64,000 nucleotides of DNA, from assembly GCF_004212215.1 (NCBI RefSeq), contig NZ_QVFV01000005.1, forward strand, positions 118,569 to 182,568, read 5' to 3'. The DNA is from Leptolyngbya iicbica LK. Lineage in GTDB: Bacteria > Cyanobacteriota > Cyanobacteriia > Phormidesmidales > Phormidesmidaceae. The notes under the pieces are model-generated. The model was given only the letters and a program-made list of their open reading frames with translations, was not told the origin of the DNA and did not search any database. Below are positions 27,810 to 36,556 of the stretch, piece after piece; position 1 is the stretch's first letter; each line of letters starts with the position of its first letter. The position numbers were made by a program, and so were the translations under genes.

Positions 27810-28262
27810 ATGACCCACGATTCTGCTGGTTTGTCCAATGTGCCTGCACCATGTTTGGTTGATCAGGGCATTGTGGTTAATAAAACTGACATGCTGAGGC
27901 TGCTCAGTGATTTGGGGCAAGTGAACTACACAGATATGCACGAAGACGGTGTACTCAGCAGTGGCACCGGTTATGTGATGGACGTATTTGCTGAGCCAGG
28001 TGTTTCCACCCTGGTAGCCAATCAAAGCCTTTATCTCAACGTCTACAGCTTTGATTACATTCAGCTTGATAAGTTGCCTGACAATCAAACCTGTTTCAAG
28101 CTCTTCCAAGAAAGCCGTTGCTTACAGCTGGTGCCGCTCACTTCTCCCATCAAAGAGCAGGCCAAGCGTGACCTCGATGCCGCTGCGATCGAAGAAATCG
28201 TCGCTGAGGCCCTCTCCGCCACTTGGGATGCTTGCCTCGACGATGACGGGCCGCTAGCATAA
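27810..28262 (+). CDS. Conserved-looking hypothetical protein
   Basis: 150 residues, acidic, no signal peptide or membrane helix. Features seen: VVNKTDMLRLLSDLGQVNYTDMHEDG, SGTGYVMDVFAEPGVSTLVANQSLYLNVYSFDYIQL, and a helical C terminus (AKRDLDAAAIEEIVAEALSATWDACLDDD). The composition and codon use match the neighbours and the frame is clean, so I believe it is real. It probably belongs to a family of cyanobacterial hypotheticals of unknown function. The tgt gene starts about 195 bases downstream on the same strand. Confidence 0.7.
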   Translation: MTHDSAGLSNVPAPCLVDQGIVVNKTDMLRLLSDLGQVNYTDMHEDGVLSSGTGYVMDVFAEPGVSTLVANQSLYLNVYSFDYIQLDKLPDNQTCFKLFQESRCLQLVPLTSPIKEQAKRDLDAAAIEEIVAEALSATWDACLDDDGPLA

Positions 28263-28430
28263 GCTGCTTCTGCCTCGACAAATTAGCATTTTTGCGGGAA
28301 GTCCCGTCAAACTGCTTTACCCATTCATCCGCTTAAGCCAGAGAGGCGGTAAACTGCTGGCTGCCCTGCTCTCAGTTTTTGCCAAAGAAACTGCTGGGTA
28401 ATGCCCATGCCATGAGCATTGGCATCCTGA

Positions 28431-30988
<2,558 letters not shown>

Positions 30989-31130
30989 GTTCGTGAGCAA
31001 CTTCGAGTTGTGCCGCTTGGGATGGCCCCACGATAGGTAGATTCGCAATCTCCGAAACAAGTTTTCCGGTGATAAATGGTCCAGGCAGATAGAATAGGGA
31101 AACGTATTTGTTGCGACACTTAAGAAATCT

Positions 31131-32222
31131 ATGTCCGTTTTGGCCGCGATCGGCGTCATCGCTCTGCTGGTATTTGTTCACGAATCTGGGCACTTCCTAG
31201 CCGCCCGACTGCAAGGCATTCACGTTAACCGCTTTTCCATCGGCTTTGGTCCCATTTTGTGGAAGTACCAAGGGCCAGAAACTGAATATGCCGTGCGGGC
31301 CATACCGTTAGGAGGCTTTGTCGGTTTCCCTGACGACGATCCGGATAGCGAGATTCCTCCTCAAGACCCCAATCTGCTGAAAAATCGGCCTATTTTGGAT
31401 CGGGCGATTGTTATCAGCGCCGGTGTAATCGCCAACTTAGTGTTTGCTTATCTCGTATTTGTCGTCCAATTCGCATCAGTCGGCATTCCCCAGTCTTTTA
31501 CCCCCGAACCTGGGATTCTGATTCCGCAGGTCGTGTCTGAATCCTCGCCTGCAGCCCAAGCAGGCATTGAATCAGGGGACGTGATTTTGTCCGCCAACGG
31601 CACCGACTATGGCACCGATGAAAGCGCTGTCAAATTGTTTGTTGATTTGATTCAAACCAATCCCAATCAGTCCATCGATTTAACCATTGAGCGTGATGGC
31701 CAGATTCTGGATCTCACCGTCACGCCAGAGTTAAGTCCTGACAACACCGCTGTCATTGGTGTGCAGTTACAACGCAACGGTGAGTTCGAGTATCGTCGTG
31801 CCAATAATGTGTTCGAAGTTTTCACCCTAGCGGCGAGAGAGTTTCAAGACATGCTCTTGCAGACGGTGCAGGGCTTTGCCATGCTCATCACCAATTTCTC
31901 GCAAATGGCTGGGCAAGTGGCAGGGCCAGTCAAAATTGTGGAGCAGGGAGCAGGCTTAGCGGCTTCCAATGCGGCGACGCTATTTCCGTTTACTGCCATC
32001 ATCAGCATCAACTTGGCAATTATCAATATTCTGCCGTTACCCGCACTCGACGGCGGGCAACTCGCTTTTCTGTTGGTAGAAGCTTTGCGTGGTAAACCCT
32101 TACCCGATCGCGTTCAAGAAAACGTGATGCAGACTGGCTTAGTCTTACTGCTGGGTTTGGGCGTCTTCCTCATTGTGCGTGACACCTCACAGTTGGCAAT
32201 TTTTCAGGAATTGCTCCAGTGA
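31131..32222 (+). CDS. rseP: RIP site-2 zinc metalloprotease RseP
   Basis: 363 residues. The zinc motif HESGH is at residues 17-21 within the first helix (VIALLVFVHESGHFLAARLQG). The third conserved motif is NLAIINILPLPALDGGQL near 305, with the metal-binding Asp. A PDZ domain sits between (about 120-220: VSESSPAAQAGIESGDVILSANG). It cuts membrane-anchored regulators such as anti-sigma factors within the bilayer after a first cut by another protease. The stop overlaps the start of nth by four bases (GTGA), so the two are translationally coupled. Confidence 0.95.
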   Translation: MSVLAAIGVIALLVFVHESGHFLAARLQGIHVNRFSIGFGPILWKYQGPETEYAVRAIPLGGFVGFPDDDPDSEIPPQDPNLLKNRPILDRAIVISAGVIANLVFAYLVFVVQFASVGIPQSFTPEPGILIPQVVSESSPAAQAGIESGDVILSANGTDYGTDESAVKLFVDLIQTNPNQSIDLTIERDGQILDLTVTPELSPDNTAVIGVQLQRNGEFEYRRANNVFEVFTLAAREFQDMLLQTVQGFAMLITNFSQMAGQVAGPVKIVEQGAGLAASNAATLFPFTAIISINLAIINILPLPALDGGQLAFLLVEALRGKPLPDRVQENVMQTGLVLLLGLGVFLIVRDTSQLAIFQELLQ

Positions 32223-32917
32223 GTTCCCGCCGAAAACTGTTGCCGAAGAAAAAGCGTGCTCTTGAAGCCTTGTCTCGGCTCAAACAGCTGTATCCAGACG
32301 CGACCTGTTCGCTTACCTATGAGACGCCTGTCCAGCTCCTAATTGCGACGATCTTGTCAGCGCAATGTACAGATGAGCGGGTCAACATGGTGACGCCGGC
32401 TTTGTTCGATCGGTTTCCCGATGCCCATGCCATGGCGGAAGCGGACTTGGCCGAGATTGAGCAATTGGTCAAATCGACAGGTTTTTACCGCAACAAGGCG
32501 AAAAACATTCAAAATGCCTGCCGCAAGATCGTCACTGATTTTGGCGGCGAAGTCCCCCAAACGATGGAAGAGTTGACGAGTCTACCCGGAGCAGCCCGTA
32601 AGACGGCCAATGTCGTTTTGGCTCATGCTTTTGGCATCAACGCCGGGGTCACAGTTGATACCCATGTGAAGCGTCTGAGCCGCTTGATGGGATTCACCAA
32701 GCACACCGACCCCAAAAAAATCGAGCAGGACTTGATGAAGTTGATTCCCCAAGTCGATTGGGAAAATTGGTCGATTCGGCTGATTTATCACGGTCGAGCT
32801 GTTTGCAATGCTCGCAAGCCGGACTGCGATCGCTGCCAACTGGCTGATTTATGCGCTTCCGCCAAACTCACTCCAGTTCCGAATGATGCGGAACCATCAA
32901 CCACATCAGCTCGCTGA
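32219..32917 (+). CDS. nth: Endonuclease III
   Basis: 232 residues. The helix-hairpin-helix is LTSLPGAARKTANVVLAHAFG, with the catalytic Lys in RKTANVV and the catalytic Asp in VDTHVKRLSRL. Other members usually read LPGVGRKTA; here GVG is GAA, a mild change in the hairpin. The C-terminal iron-sulfur loop is complete: C-x6-C-x2-C-x5-C in CNARKPDCDRCQLADLC. The enzyme removes oxidised pyrimidines and nicks the abasic site. The GTG start at 32219 overlaps the rseP stop. A large imperfect stem-loop repeat lies about 65 bases after the stop and may end or stabilise the transcript. Confidence 0.95.
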   Translation: MSSRRKLLPKKKRALEALSRLKQLYPDATCSLTYETPVQLLIATILSAQCTDERVNMVTPALFDRFPDAHAMAEADLAEIEQLVKSTGFYRNKAKNIQNACRKIVTDFGGEVPQTMEELTSLPGAARKTANVVLAHAFGINAGVTVDTHVKRLSRLMGFTKHTDPKKIEQDLMKLIPQVDWENWSIRLIYHGRAVCNARKPDCDRCQLADLCASAKLTPVPNDAEPSTTSAR

Positions 32918-32980
32918 AGACGACATAGGCAGTCGTTCTTAGGAGATTCTCTGAAAAAGAAATTACCCGAAATAAGGTGC

Positions 32981-33065
32981 GGTGTAGGTTGCCGTTGACG
33001 TCAGGAAACCCAACAGCATCAAGGATTCAAGCATGTTGGGTCTCGTGCCTCGACACCAACCTACG
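32981..33065. repeat. Cyanobacterial GTAGGTTG-type structured repeat
   Basis: An imperfect 85-base stem-loop. Outer arms GTAGGTTG (32984-32991) and CAACCTAC (33057-33064) pair, and inner arms CCCAACA (33009-33015) and TGTTGGG (33034-33040) pair. The layout matches the widespread cyanobacterial repeat whose arms read GTAGGTTGGGT and AACCCAACCTAC, although the middle of this copy has diverged. It lies just after nth. Confidence 0.7.
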
Positions 33066-33234
33066 ATGGGAAATTTGTTTCTAGAGAACCCCTTAACCCA
33101 TGTCAGGTAACCAGCATCCTGGCAAGAAATTCACCCATTGTGTGCCGACGGAGTCGTCAGTAATTCTGGTTGAGTTCGTTGACCATAGCGGCCAACCAAT
33201 GTTCAAAGGGCTACAGTCGGCGCGTCATTCCCCG

Positions 33235-33430
33235 GGTATAGCGTTGCGCAGATCGCTCCGTTCATCTCTTCGGCAGAAAAATGAGGGGCTTAGGAAGCTG
33301 GCAGATAAAGTCCATCGTCTTGTCGCGCAGGCATCTTGCCTGTGTCGGGACAGCCGAGACGGCTGCCCACACTGAGATTGAATGACCAGCTTTAACTCTC
33401 GACACCTGACTGCGGATTGTCATAGAGGAG
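33235..33430. repeat. Composite structured repeat, copy A
   Basis: About 195 bases that align with copy B at 50088-50280: a shared head (TATAGCGTTG then CCGTTCATCTCT and GGGGCT), a middle with two hairpins (CAGGCATCTTGCCTG at 33329-33343 and GACAGCCGAGACGGCTG at 33349-33365) and a shared tail (CACCTGACTGCGGATTG). The GATTTTATAAAATC palindrome found in copies B and C is lost here. Confidence 0.7.
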
Positions 33431-33565
33431 GAGATAGCGAAACGTGACTTCGATCACATCTTTCCCGTAACACAATCACATTGGGGGTTTGTTCGCGTCA
33501 CGGGAAAGAGTCTCGCAACTAAATATGATTTGAATACATAAATCTCTTTGATTTTGGCTTGAAAG
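33431..33565. other. Spacer with a separated inverted repeat
   Basis: TCTTTCCCGT at 33459-33468 is repeated in inverse as ACGGGAAAGA at 33500-33509 with 31 bases between. No coding signal here. It lies ahead of the small gene at 33566 and could be a regulatory structure of its leader; that is inference. Confidence 0.4.
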
Positions 33566-33664
33566 ATGGCTAATCCCTGTTGCCGACCACTAAAGCAGAA
33601 CCCGTTTAATTCGTACCGTGATCCCGCTACTGGTAAATGGATTGTGGTAAAGCCTCGGGCCTAG
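33566..33664 (+). CDS. 32-residue small protein, NPF-YRDPxTGKW type
   Basis: An ATG at 33566 opens 32 codons ending in TAG at 33662-33664. The product begins MANPCCRPL and continues QNPFNSYRDPATGKWIVV then KPRA. The compact pattern (two adjacent Cys, NPF, a YRDPATGKW block) does not look random, and I recall similar very short cyanobacterial proteins with an NPFxxYRDPxTGxW core. The ribosome binding site is weak (GAAAG just before the ATG). There is no membrane segment. It stands alone within a repeat-rich spacer, so its function and expression are unknown. Confidence 0.5.
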   Translation: MANPCCRPLKQNPFNSYRDPATGKWIVVKPRA

Positions 33665-33861
33665 AAAATCAAGACGATCGCTTAACTGATGAAGAGCGAT
33701 CGCCGGCTAAATCTGCTTGATTTTCGTAAGGCCATGCACGTTACCAGGGCGCATCATCCATCAACTTCAGAAACTTATTAAGGCGAAGAGTGGCCGCATA
33801 CTCCTATCTATTGCAACAGCCGCGATCAGTCGGTCATGAATTTTGAAGGTGGCACCAATAA
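33665..33861. other. Spacer after the small gene
   Basis: About 200 bases with two GCGATCGC-type sites near 33705. On the minus strand a short frame across 33782-33858 reads IHDRLIAAVAI, faintly like the end of a PIN-domain toxin, but it is too short and has no start, so I do not call it. Confidence 0.3.
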
Positions 33862-33899
33862 TAATGCCAGTCACTAGTAGCTACTAGTGACTGGCATTA
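33862..33899. repeat. Perfect 38-bp palindrome without a loop
   Basis: The left half TAATGCCAGTCACTAGTAG (33862-33880) is followed immediately by its exact reverse complement (33881-33899). There is no spacer and no mismatch, and symmetry stops at both ends. No T run follows, so it is not a plain intrinsic terminator. It lies between repeat spacer and copy C of the composite repeat. Confidence 0.9.
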
Positions 33900-33923
33900 G
33901 ACGAATTAATACAGTAAGGAATT

Positions 33924-34018
33924 AGGATTTTATAAAATCCAAGTTTTGTCGGGCCAGGCATCTTGCCTGCGCTTGAACAGCCGAGACGGCTGTTCACACT
34001 TAATCAAATTCCCATTCC
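33924..34018. repeat. Composite structured repeat, copy C
   Basis: A shorter copy with the middle part only: the GATTTTATAAAATC palindrome (33926-33939), then the CAGGCATCTTGCCTG hairpin (33956-33970), the ACAGCCGAGACGGCTGT hairpin (33977-33993) and a tail matching ATTCCCATTC of copy B. It lies just beyond the 3' end of the CTDH gene. Confidence 0.75.
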
Positions 34019-34041
34019 TAAGTATTCCGTCTACTTGATCT

Positions 34042-34455
34042 TCAAGAGCGTAAAGTGAGTAACTCTTGCATCGAGGCGAGCAGTTTTACCCGAACAAAGT
34101 AAATTTGCTCATTTTCGTTGATCTCAAAAATCCAGGCTACGTTGACCTTAAAAACTATCGCCTTCACTCGACCTTTGACGACAACCCGACGGCAGCCCGC
34201 GTCTAATTTCTCGACTTCGAGGGATTCTGGATAGGCTTGCATCCCTTCGGCTTCGGCTTTGAGATAGCGAGCGATCGCGGCATTACCGACAATCGGTGAC
34301 TCAAAGGGCGGATTCAACGTGCCATCAGCGGCAAACAGGGCTGCCGTCGCGTCAAAATCGCCCGCGTTGAAGCTAGTAAAGTAGCGCTCAACCAACGGCT
34401 CAGCCTGCAAAGCGCTGACTTGAGTTGAGTTGGAATGGGTTTGGGTAAGGGTCAT
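34042..34455 (-). CDS. OCP C-terminal domain homolog (CTDH), carotenoid-binding NTF2-fold protein
   Basis: 137 residues from the ATG at 34455 (the frame extends to 34509, but the added residues are unlike the family). The NTF2-like fold is clear: VERYFTSFNAGDFDATAALFAADGTLNPPFESPIVG, then FKVNVAWIFEINENEQIYFVRVKLLASMQELLTLRS, which tracks the C-terminal domain of the orange carotenoid protein. Cys88 (DAGCRR) may be the counterpart of the Cys that forms a disulfide in known CTDH dimers. CTDH proteins take carotenoid from membranes and pass it to HCPs. It is the second gene after hcp on the same strand, 99 bases downstream, with a strong inverted repeat in the gap. Confidence 0.88.
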   Translation of the reverse strand: MTLTQTHSNSTQVSALQAEPLVERYFTSFNAGDFDATAALFAADGTLNPPFESPIVGNAAIARYLKAEAEGMQAYPESLEVEKLDAGCRRVVVKGRVKAIVFKVNVAWIFEINENEQIYFVRVKLLASMQELLTLRS

Positions 34456-34490
34456 AAAAGGTTGTGGCAAGTTTACAATCACGATGAGCC

Positions 34491-34545
34491 GCCATGGTTG
34501 GCTGTGCAAGATACCCGAGGGCAGCGCCTGTCAGCCAACCATGGC
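34491..34545 (-). promoter_or_regulatory. Intercistronic stem-loop between hcp and ctdh
   Basis: GCCATGGTTGGCTG (34491-34504) pairs perfectly with CAGCCAACCATGGC (34532-34545) around a 27-base loop. No U run follows in the direction of transcription. It sits between the hcp stop and the ctdh start, so it may set the ratio of the two products by partial termination, by RNA protection or by masking the second start. The position is seen; the role is inference. Confidence 0.6.
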
Positions 34546-34554
34546 AAAGTCTAT

Positions 34555-35052
34555 TTACGCTAGAGGATCAACACCCATAGCGACAACGGCTTGGCGCATC
34601 ACAGTAATCTGCTGACCAAATTCCAGTCGGGAGATATCGTCAAAAACCCGCAACGCAGCATTCGACAGCTGGTAATAATCAGGCACTGGAATGACGACGC
34701 CGTCTTCCATCAGAACCGCAAGTTGATACCAAAACGCTAGTTTGGTGTTGTTGGTCAACACTCCGTAAGCGCGGGTTTCAGGAGTGTTGTTATTTTCGAC
34801 CAAGTCGCGCATGAACTGCAATTGCAGAGGATGAGACATGCCCTGCACCTGCTCAAGCAGACCAGCGGCAAACTGCAAGCGTGCTGCCCCAGGAGCGGCA
34901 GGCGTAATGGAGCGGCCCATGTTTTTGTAAAGCGTCCACAACAGCCCAAGCTGGTCATCTGTGGTCAACTGCTGAATCGCTTTGGTCGTGGCCTCGACAG
35001 CGTTAAATGAAGTGGTCTGGTTGTTTAAAGTCTTCACGGTTGCGTAGGTCAT
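34555..35052 (-). CDS. Helical carotenoid protein (HCP), OCP N-terminal-domain homolog
   Basis: 165 residues, all helical, matching the carotenoid-binding N-terminal domain of OCP: LTTDDQLGLLWTLYKNMGRSITPAAPGAARLQFA, NTKLAFWYQLAVLMEDG, VPDYYQLS and FGQQITVMRQAVVAMGVDP. The conserved Trp and Tyr of the LLWTLY segment correspond to OCP Trp41/Tyr44 near the pigment ring. HCPs quench singlet oxygen, and some quench phycobilisomes. The start at 35052 is fixed by AAGGAGG at 35058-35064, five bases ahead. The neighbouring CTDH completes the two-part OCP-like set. No ocp or frp gene is present. From context it may belong to the HCP clades found beside CTDH; that needs a tree. Confidence 0.92.
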   Translation of the reverse strand: MTYATVKTLNNQTTSFNAVEATTKAIQQLTTDDQLGLLWTLYKNMGRSITPAAPGAARLQFAAGLLEQVQGMSHPLQLQFMRDLVENNNTPETRAYGVLTNNTKLAFWYQLAVLMEDGVVIPVPDYYQLSNAALRVFDDISRLEFGQQITVMRQAVVAMGVDPLA

Positions 35053-35291
35053 TCAGACCTCCTTATATAGTCTTTGCGTCTTGCTACATAAAGAAATGTA
35101 ACAAATAAAAACATTTTTTACATGTGTCTTCCATAGAAAAGCGTTATATGCATCCAAGGCGATCTCTATGCGATCGCTCCAGCAGATTGACTGCTTGCAA
35201 TGGATGTTTTGAGGAGTGTGGGTTTCCGACTTACAGGTGATTTTGCGGTAGCGGCTTTGTTTTTATCTTGAAGAAAGAATTCCGCAAACCC

Positions 35292-35390
35292 ATGACAGGA
35301 TTAACTATGCCAGCCACGATTCCCACGCTACTGACCCTCGCCATCTTTGCCTGGTCGATCTTTATTGTGTTGGGGCAATTGGGCGGTTAG
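35292..35390 (+). CDS. Small single-helix membrane protein
   Basis: An ATG at 35292 opens 32 codons to a TAG at 35388-35390. The product has a second Met at residue 6 (MPATIP) and one hydrophobic helix (TLLTLAIFAWSIFIVLGQLGG), the size and look of small photosystem or cytochrome b6f subunits, but I do not match it to PsbX, PsbM, Psb30, PetL, PetM or PetN. A perfect hairpin begins three bases after the stop, as expected at the end of a real transcript. It diverges from hcp. Confidence 0.45.
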   Translation: MTGLTMPATIPTLLTLAIFAWSIFIVLGQLGG

Positions 35391-35393
35391 CGA

Positions 35394-35420
35394 CGTCGCC
35401 CAAATATCTTTTGGGCGACG
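35394..35420. terminator. Hairpin between convergent genes
   Basis: CGTCGCCCAAA (35394-35404) and TTTGGGCGACG (35410-35420) form an 11-bp perfect stem with a five-base loop. There is no long T run on either strand, but the place, between the small plus-strand gene and the end of the minus-strand Spx/ArsC-like gene, suits a bidirectional terminator. Confidence 0.6.
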
Positions 35421-35437
35421 GAGACTCTCCAAAGCGA

Positions 35438-35794
35438 TTATCCGTTCAGGGTTGCCTGCAAGACATCTTCCTTGGCGCGAAAGCCTACCAACACAGCCTG
35501 GCCATCCTTTACAAACAGGGGGCGCTTCAGCAGCATGGCATTCTCGGCAAAGGCGGCGACCCATTGCTCGTCGCTCCAGGTCTTTTTCTCTTCGCCAATG
35601 GCCCGGTAGGCCTGACCGGAGGTGTTCCGCATGGGTTTAGACCCCAGCGTTGCTACCCAGTCGGCAATCATGTCGCGGGTCGGAGGGGCTGTTTTGGTGT
35701 CGATGAATTCGTAGCTGACGCCGTTCGATGCCAGCCAGCTAAAGGCTTTTTTGCATGTGCCGCAGTTGGGAATACCGTAAACCTGAAGTGCCAT
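35438..35794 (-). CDS. Spx/MgsR/ArsC-family thioredoxin-fold protein
   Basis: 118 residues, the usual length. The fold begins with LQVYGIPNCGTCKKAFSWL, which carries a CxxC redox pair at about 11-14, followed by VSYEFIDTKTAPPTRDMIADWV, the RNTSGQAYRAIG loop, and the cis-Pro strand LLKRPLFVKDGQAVLVGF. Members are either arsenate reductase-like enzymes or Spx/MgsR-type regulators that bind RNA polymerase; sequence alone does not decide. I favour the Spx/MgsR-YffB side because of the CGTC motif and the missing ArsC Arg triad. It stands alone on this strand. Confidence 0.85.
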   Translation of the reverse strand: MALQVYGIPNCGTCKKAFSWLASNGVSYEFIDTKTAPPTRDMIADWVATLGSKPMRNTSGQAYRAIGEEKKTWSDEQWVAAFAENAMLLKRPLFVKDGQAVLVGFRAKEDVLQATLNG

Positions 35795-35883
35795 AGCGGT
35801 GTAAAACAGTGACCTGAAAAGTGTTTTGCCGCTAGCAGCGTAGCAGACAAAGCTAGCTCATCGTCAAGCGATCGACAGCGCGA

Positions 35884-36375
35884 TTAACCCTGCCCATATC
35901 GATGCACACTCGAAAATGCCCAATCAGTAGGCCGCTGAACCAGCCCATGTTTGACCGGATTTTGGTGGATGTACGCCACATGATTGGTGAAATCCCGTTC
36001 ATCCCGCAGGCAATGCTCCATATACCGCCGCTGCCATAAATTGCCTTCCCGCCGCAAGTGGCCTGAACGCCCTTTCTCCAGCGGTAAGGCTAATTCTTGT
36101 CCGGCTGTCTTGGTTACCATCAGCTTGATCAGCCGCCAGCGCTGAGGAAAATCGGTATCCCCCTCCGGCAACGTCCAAATGCAGTGAAAGTGGTCGGGCA
36201 GCAGCACAAACGCATCAATCGTGAAGGGATGCTTACGCCGCACGGCGATGATGGCGGCGCGGAGGGCGTGTCGGCCAATGTCGGTGCACAGCCAGGGATA
36301 GCGCTGGTAGGTAACATGGGTGAAGAAGTAGCTGCCACCAGGGCGGTAAAGACGGCGGTAATTGGGCATACGCAT
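35884..36375 (-). CDS. REP-associated tyrosine transposase (RAYT, Y1/HUH)
   Basis: 163 residues from the ATG at 36375 (MRMPNYRRLYRPGG), the normal RAYT start; an in-frame codon at 36405 adds ten residues. The HUH pair is HFHCIW, preceded by VLLPDHFH, and the catalytic Tyr lies in HVAYIHQNPVKHGLV. GNLWQRRYMEHCLRDERDF is also typical. RAYTs nick and rejoin single strands at REP hairpins. Two REPs in opposite orientation lie 37 and 126 bases upstream of the start, a standard arrangement. The gene is intact, so it may still be active. Confidence 0.93.
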   Translation of the reverse strand: MRMPNYRRLYRPGGSYFFTHVTYQRYPWLCTDIGRHALRAAIIAVRRKHPFTIDAFVLLPDHFHCIWTLPEGDTDFPQRWRLIKLMVTKTAGQELALPLEKGRSGHLRREGNLWQRRYMEHCLRDERDFTNHVAYIHQNPVKHGLVQRPTDWAFSSVHRYGQG

Positions 36376-36411
36376 GGACGCAGTGGTTGTTACCAGAGTG
36401 CCCAATCAGCC

Positions 36412-36440
36412 CGTAGGGTGCATCCGCGCAGCGATGCACC
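36412..36440 (+). repeat. REP element 1 next to the RAYT gene
   Basis: CGTAGGGTGCAT followed by CCGCGCAGCG and ATGCACC: an imperfect hairpin with arms GGTGCAT and ATGCACC and the GTAGGGTG foot. Inverse orientation to REP element 2. Confidence 0.8.
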
Positions 36441-36500
36441 AAAGAAATCTCATAGGCCTCAAGCATTTTCGAGTGATATGGCGGTCATCAGATCCAATGC

Positions 36501-36531
36501 GGTGCATTAGCTGCGCTGAATGCACCCTACG
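36501..36531 (-). repeat. REP element 2, inverted
   Basis: GGTGCATTAGCTGCGCTGA then ATGCACCCTACG: the reverse complement layout of REP element 1, with arms GGTGCAT/ATGCACC and the CCCTACG foot. The pair with about 60 bases between resembles a BIME-like unit. Confidence 0.8.
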
Positions 36532-36556
36532 GAAGCGGCCCTTTTAGCCAAGTTCA

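Noticed and set aside
33782-33858. Short minus-strand frame reading IHDRLIAAVAI, like the end of a PIN-domain toxin
   Set aside because: Only about 25 codons, no start or partner antitoxin, and the resemblance is too slight.
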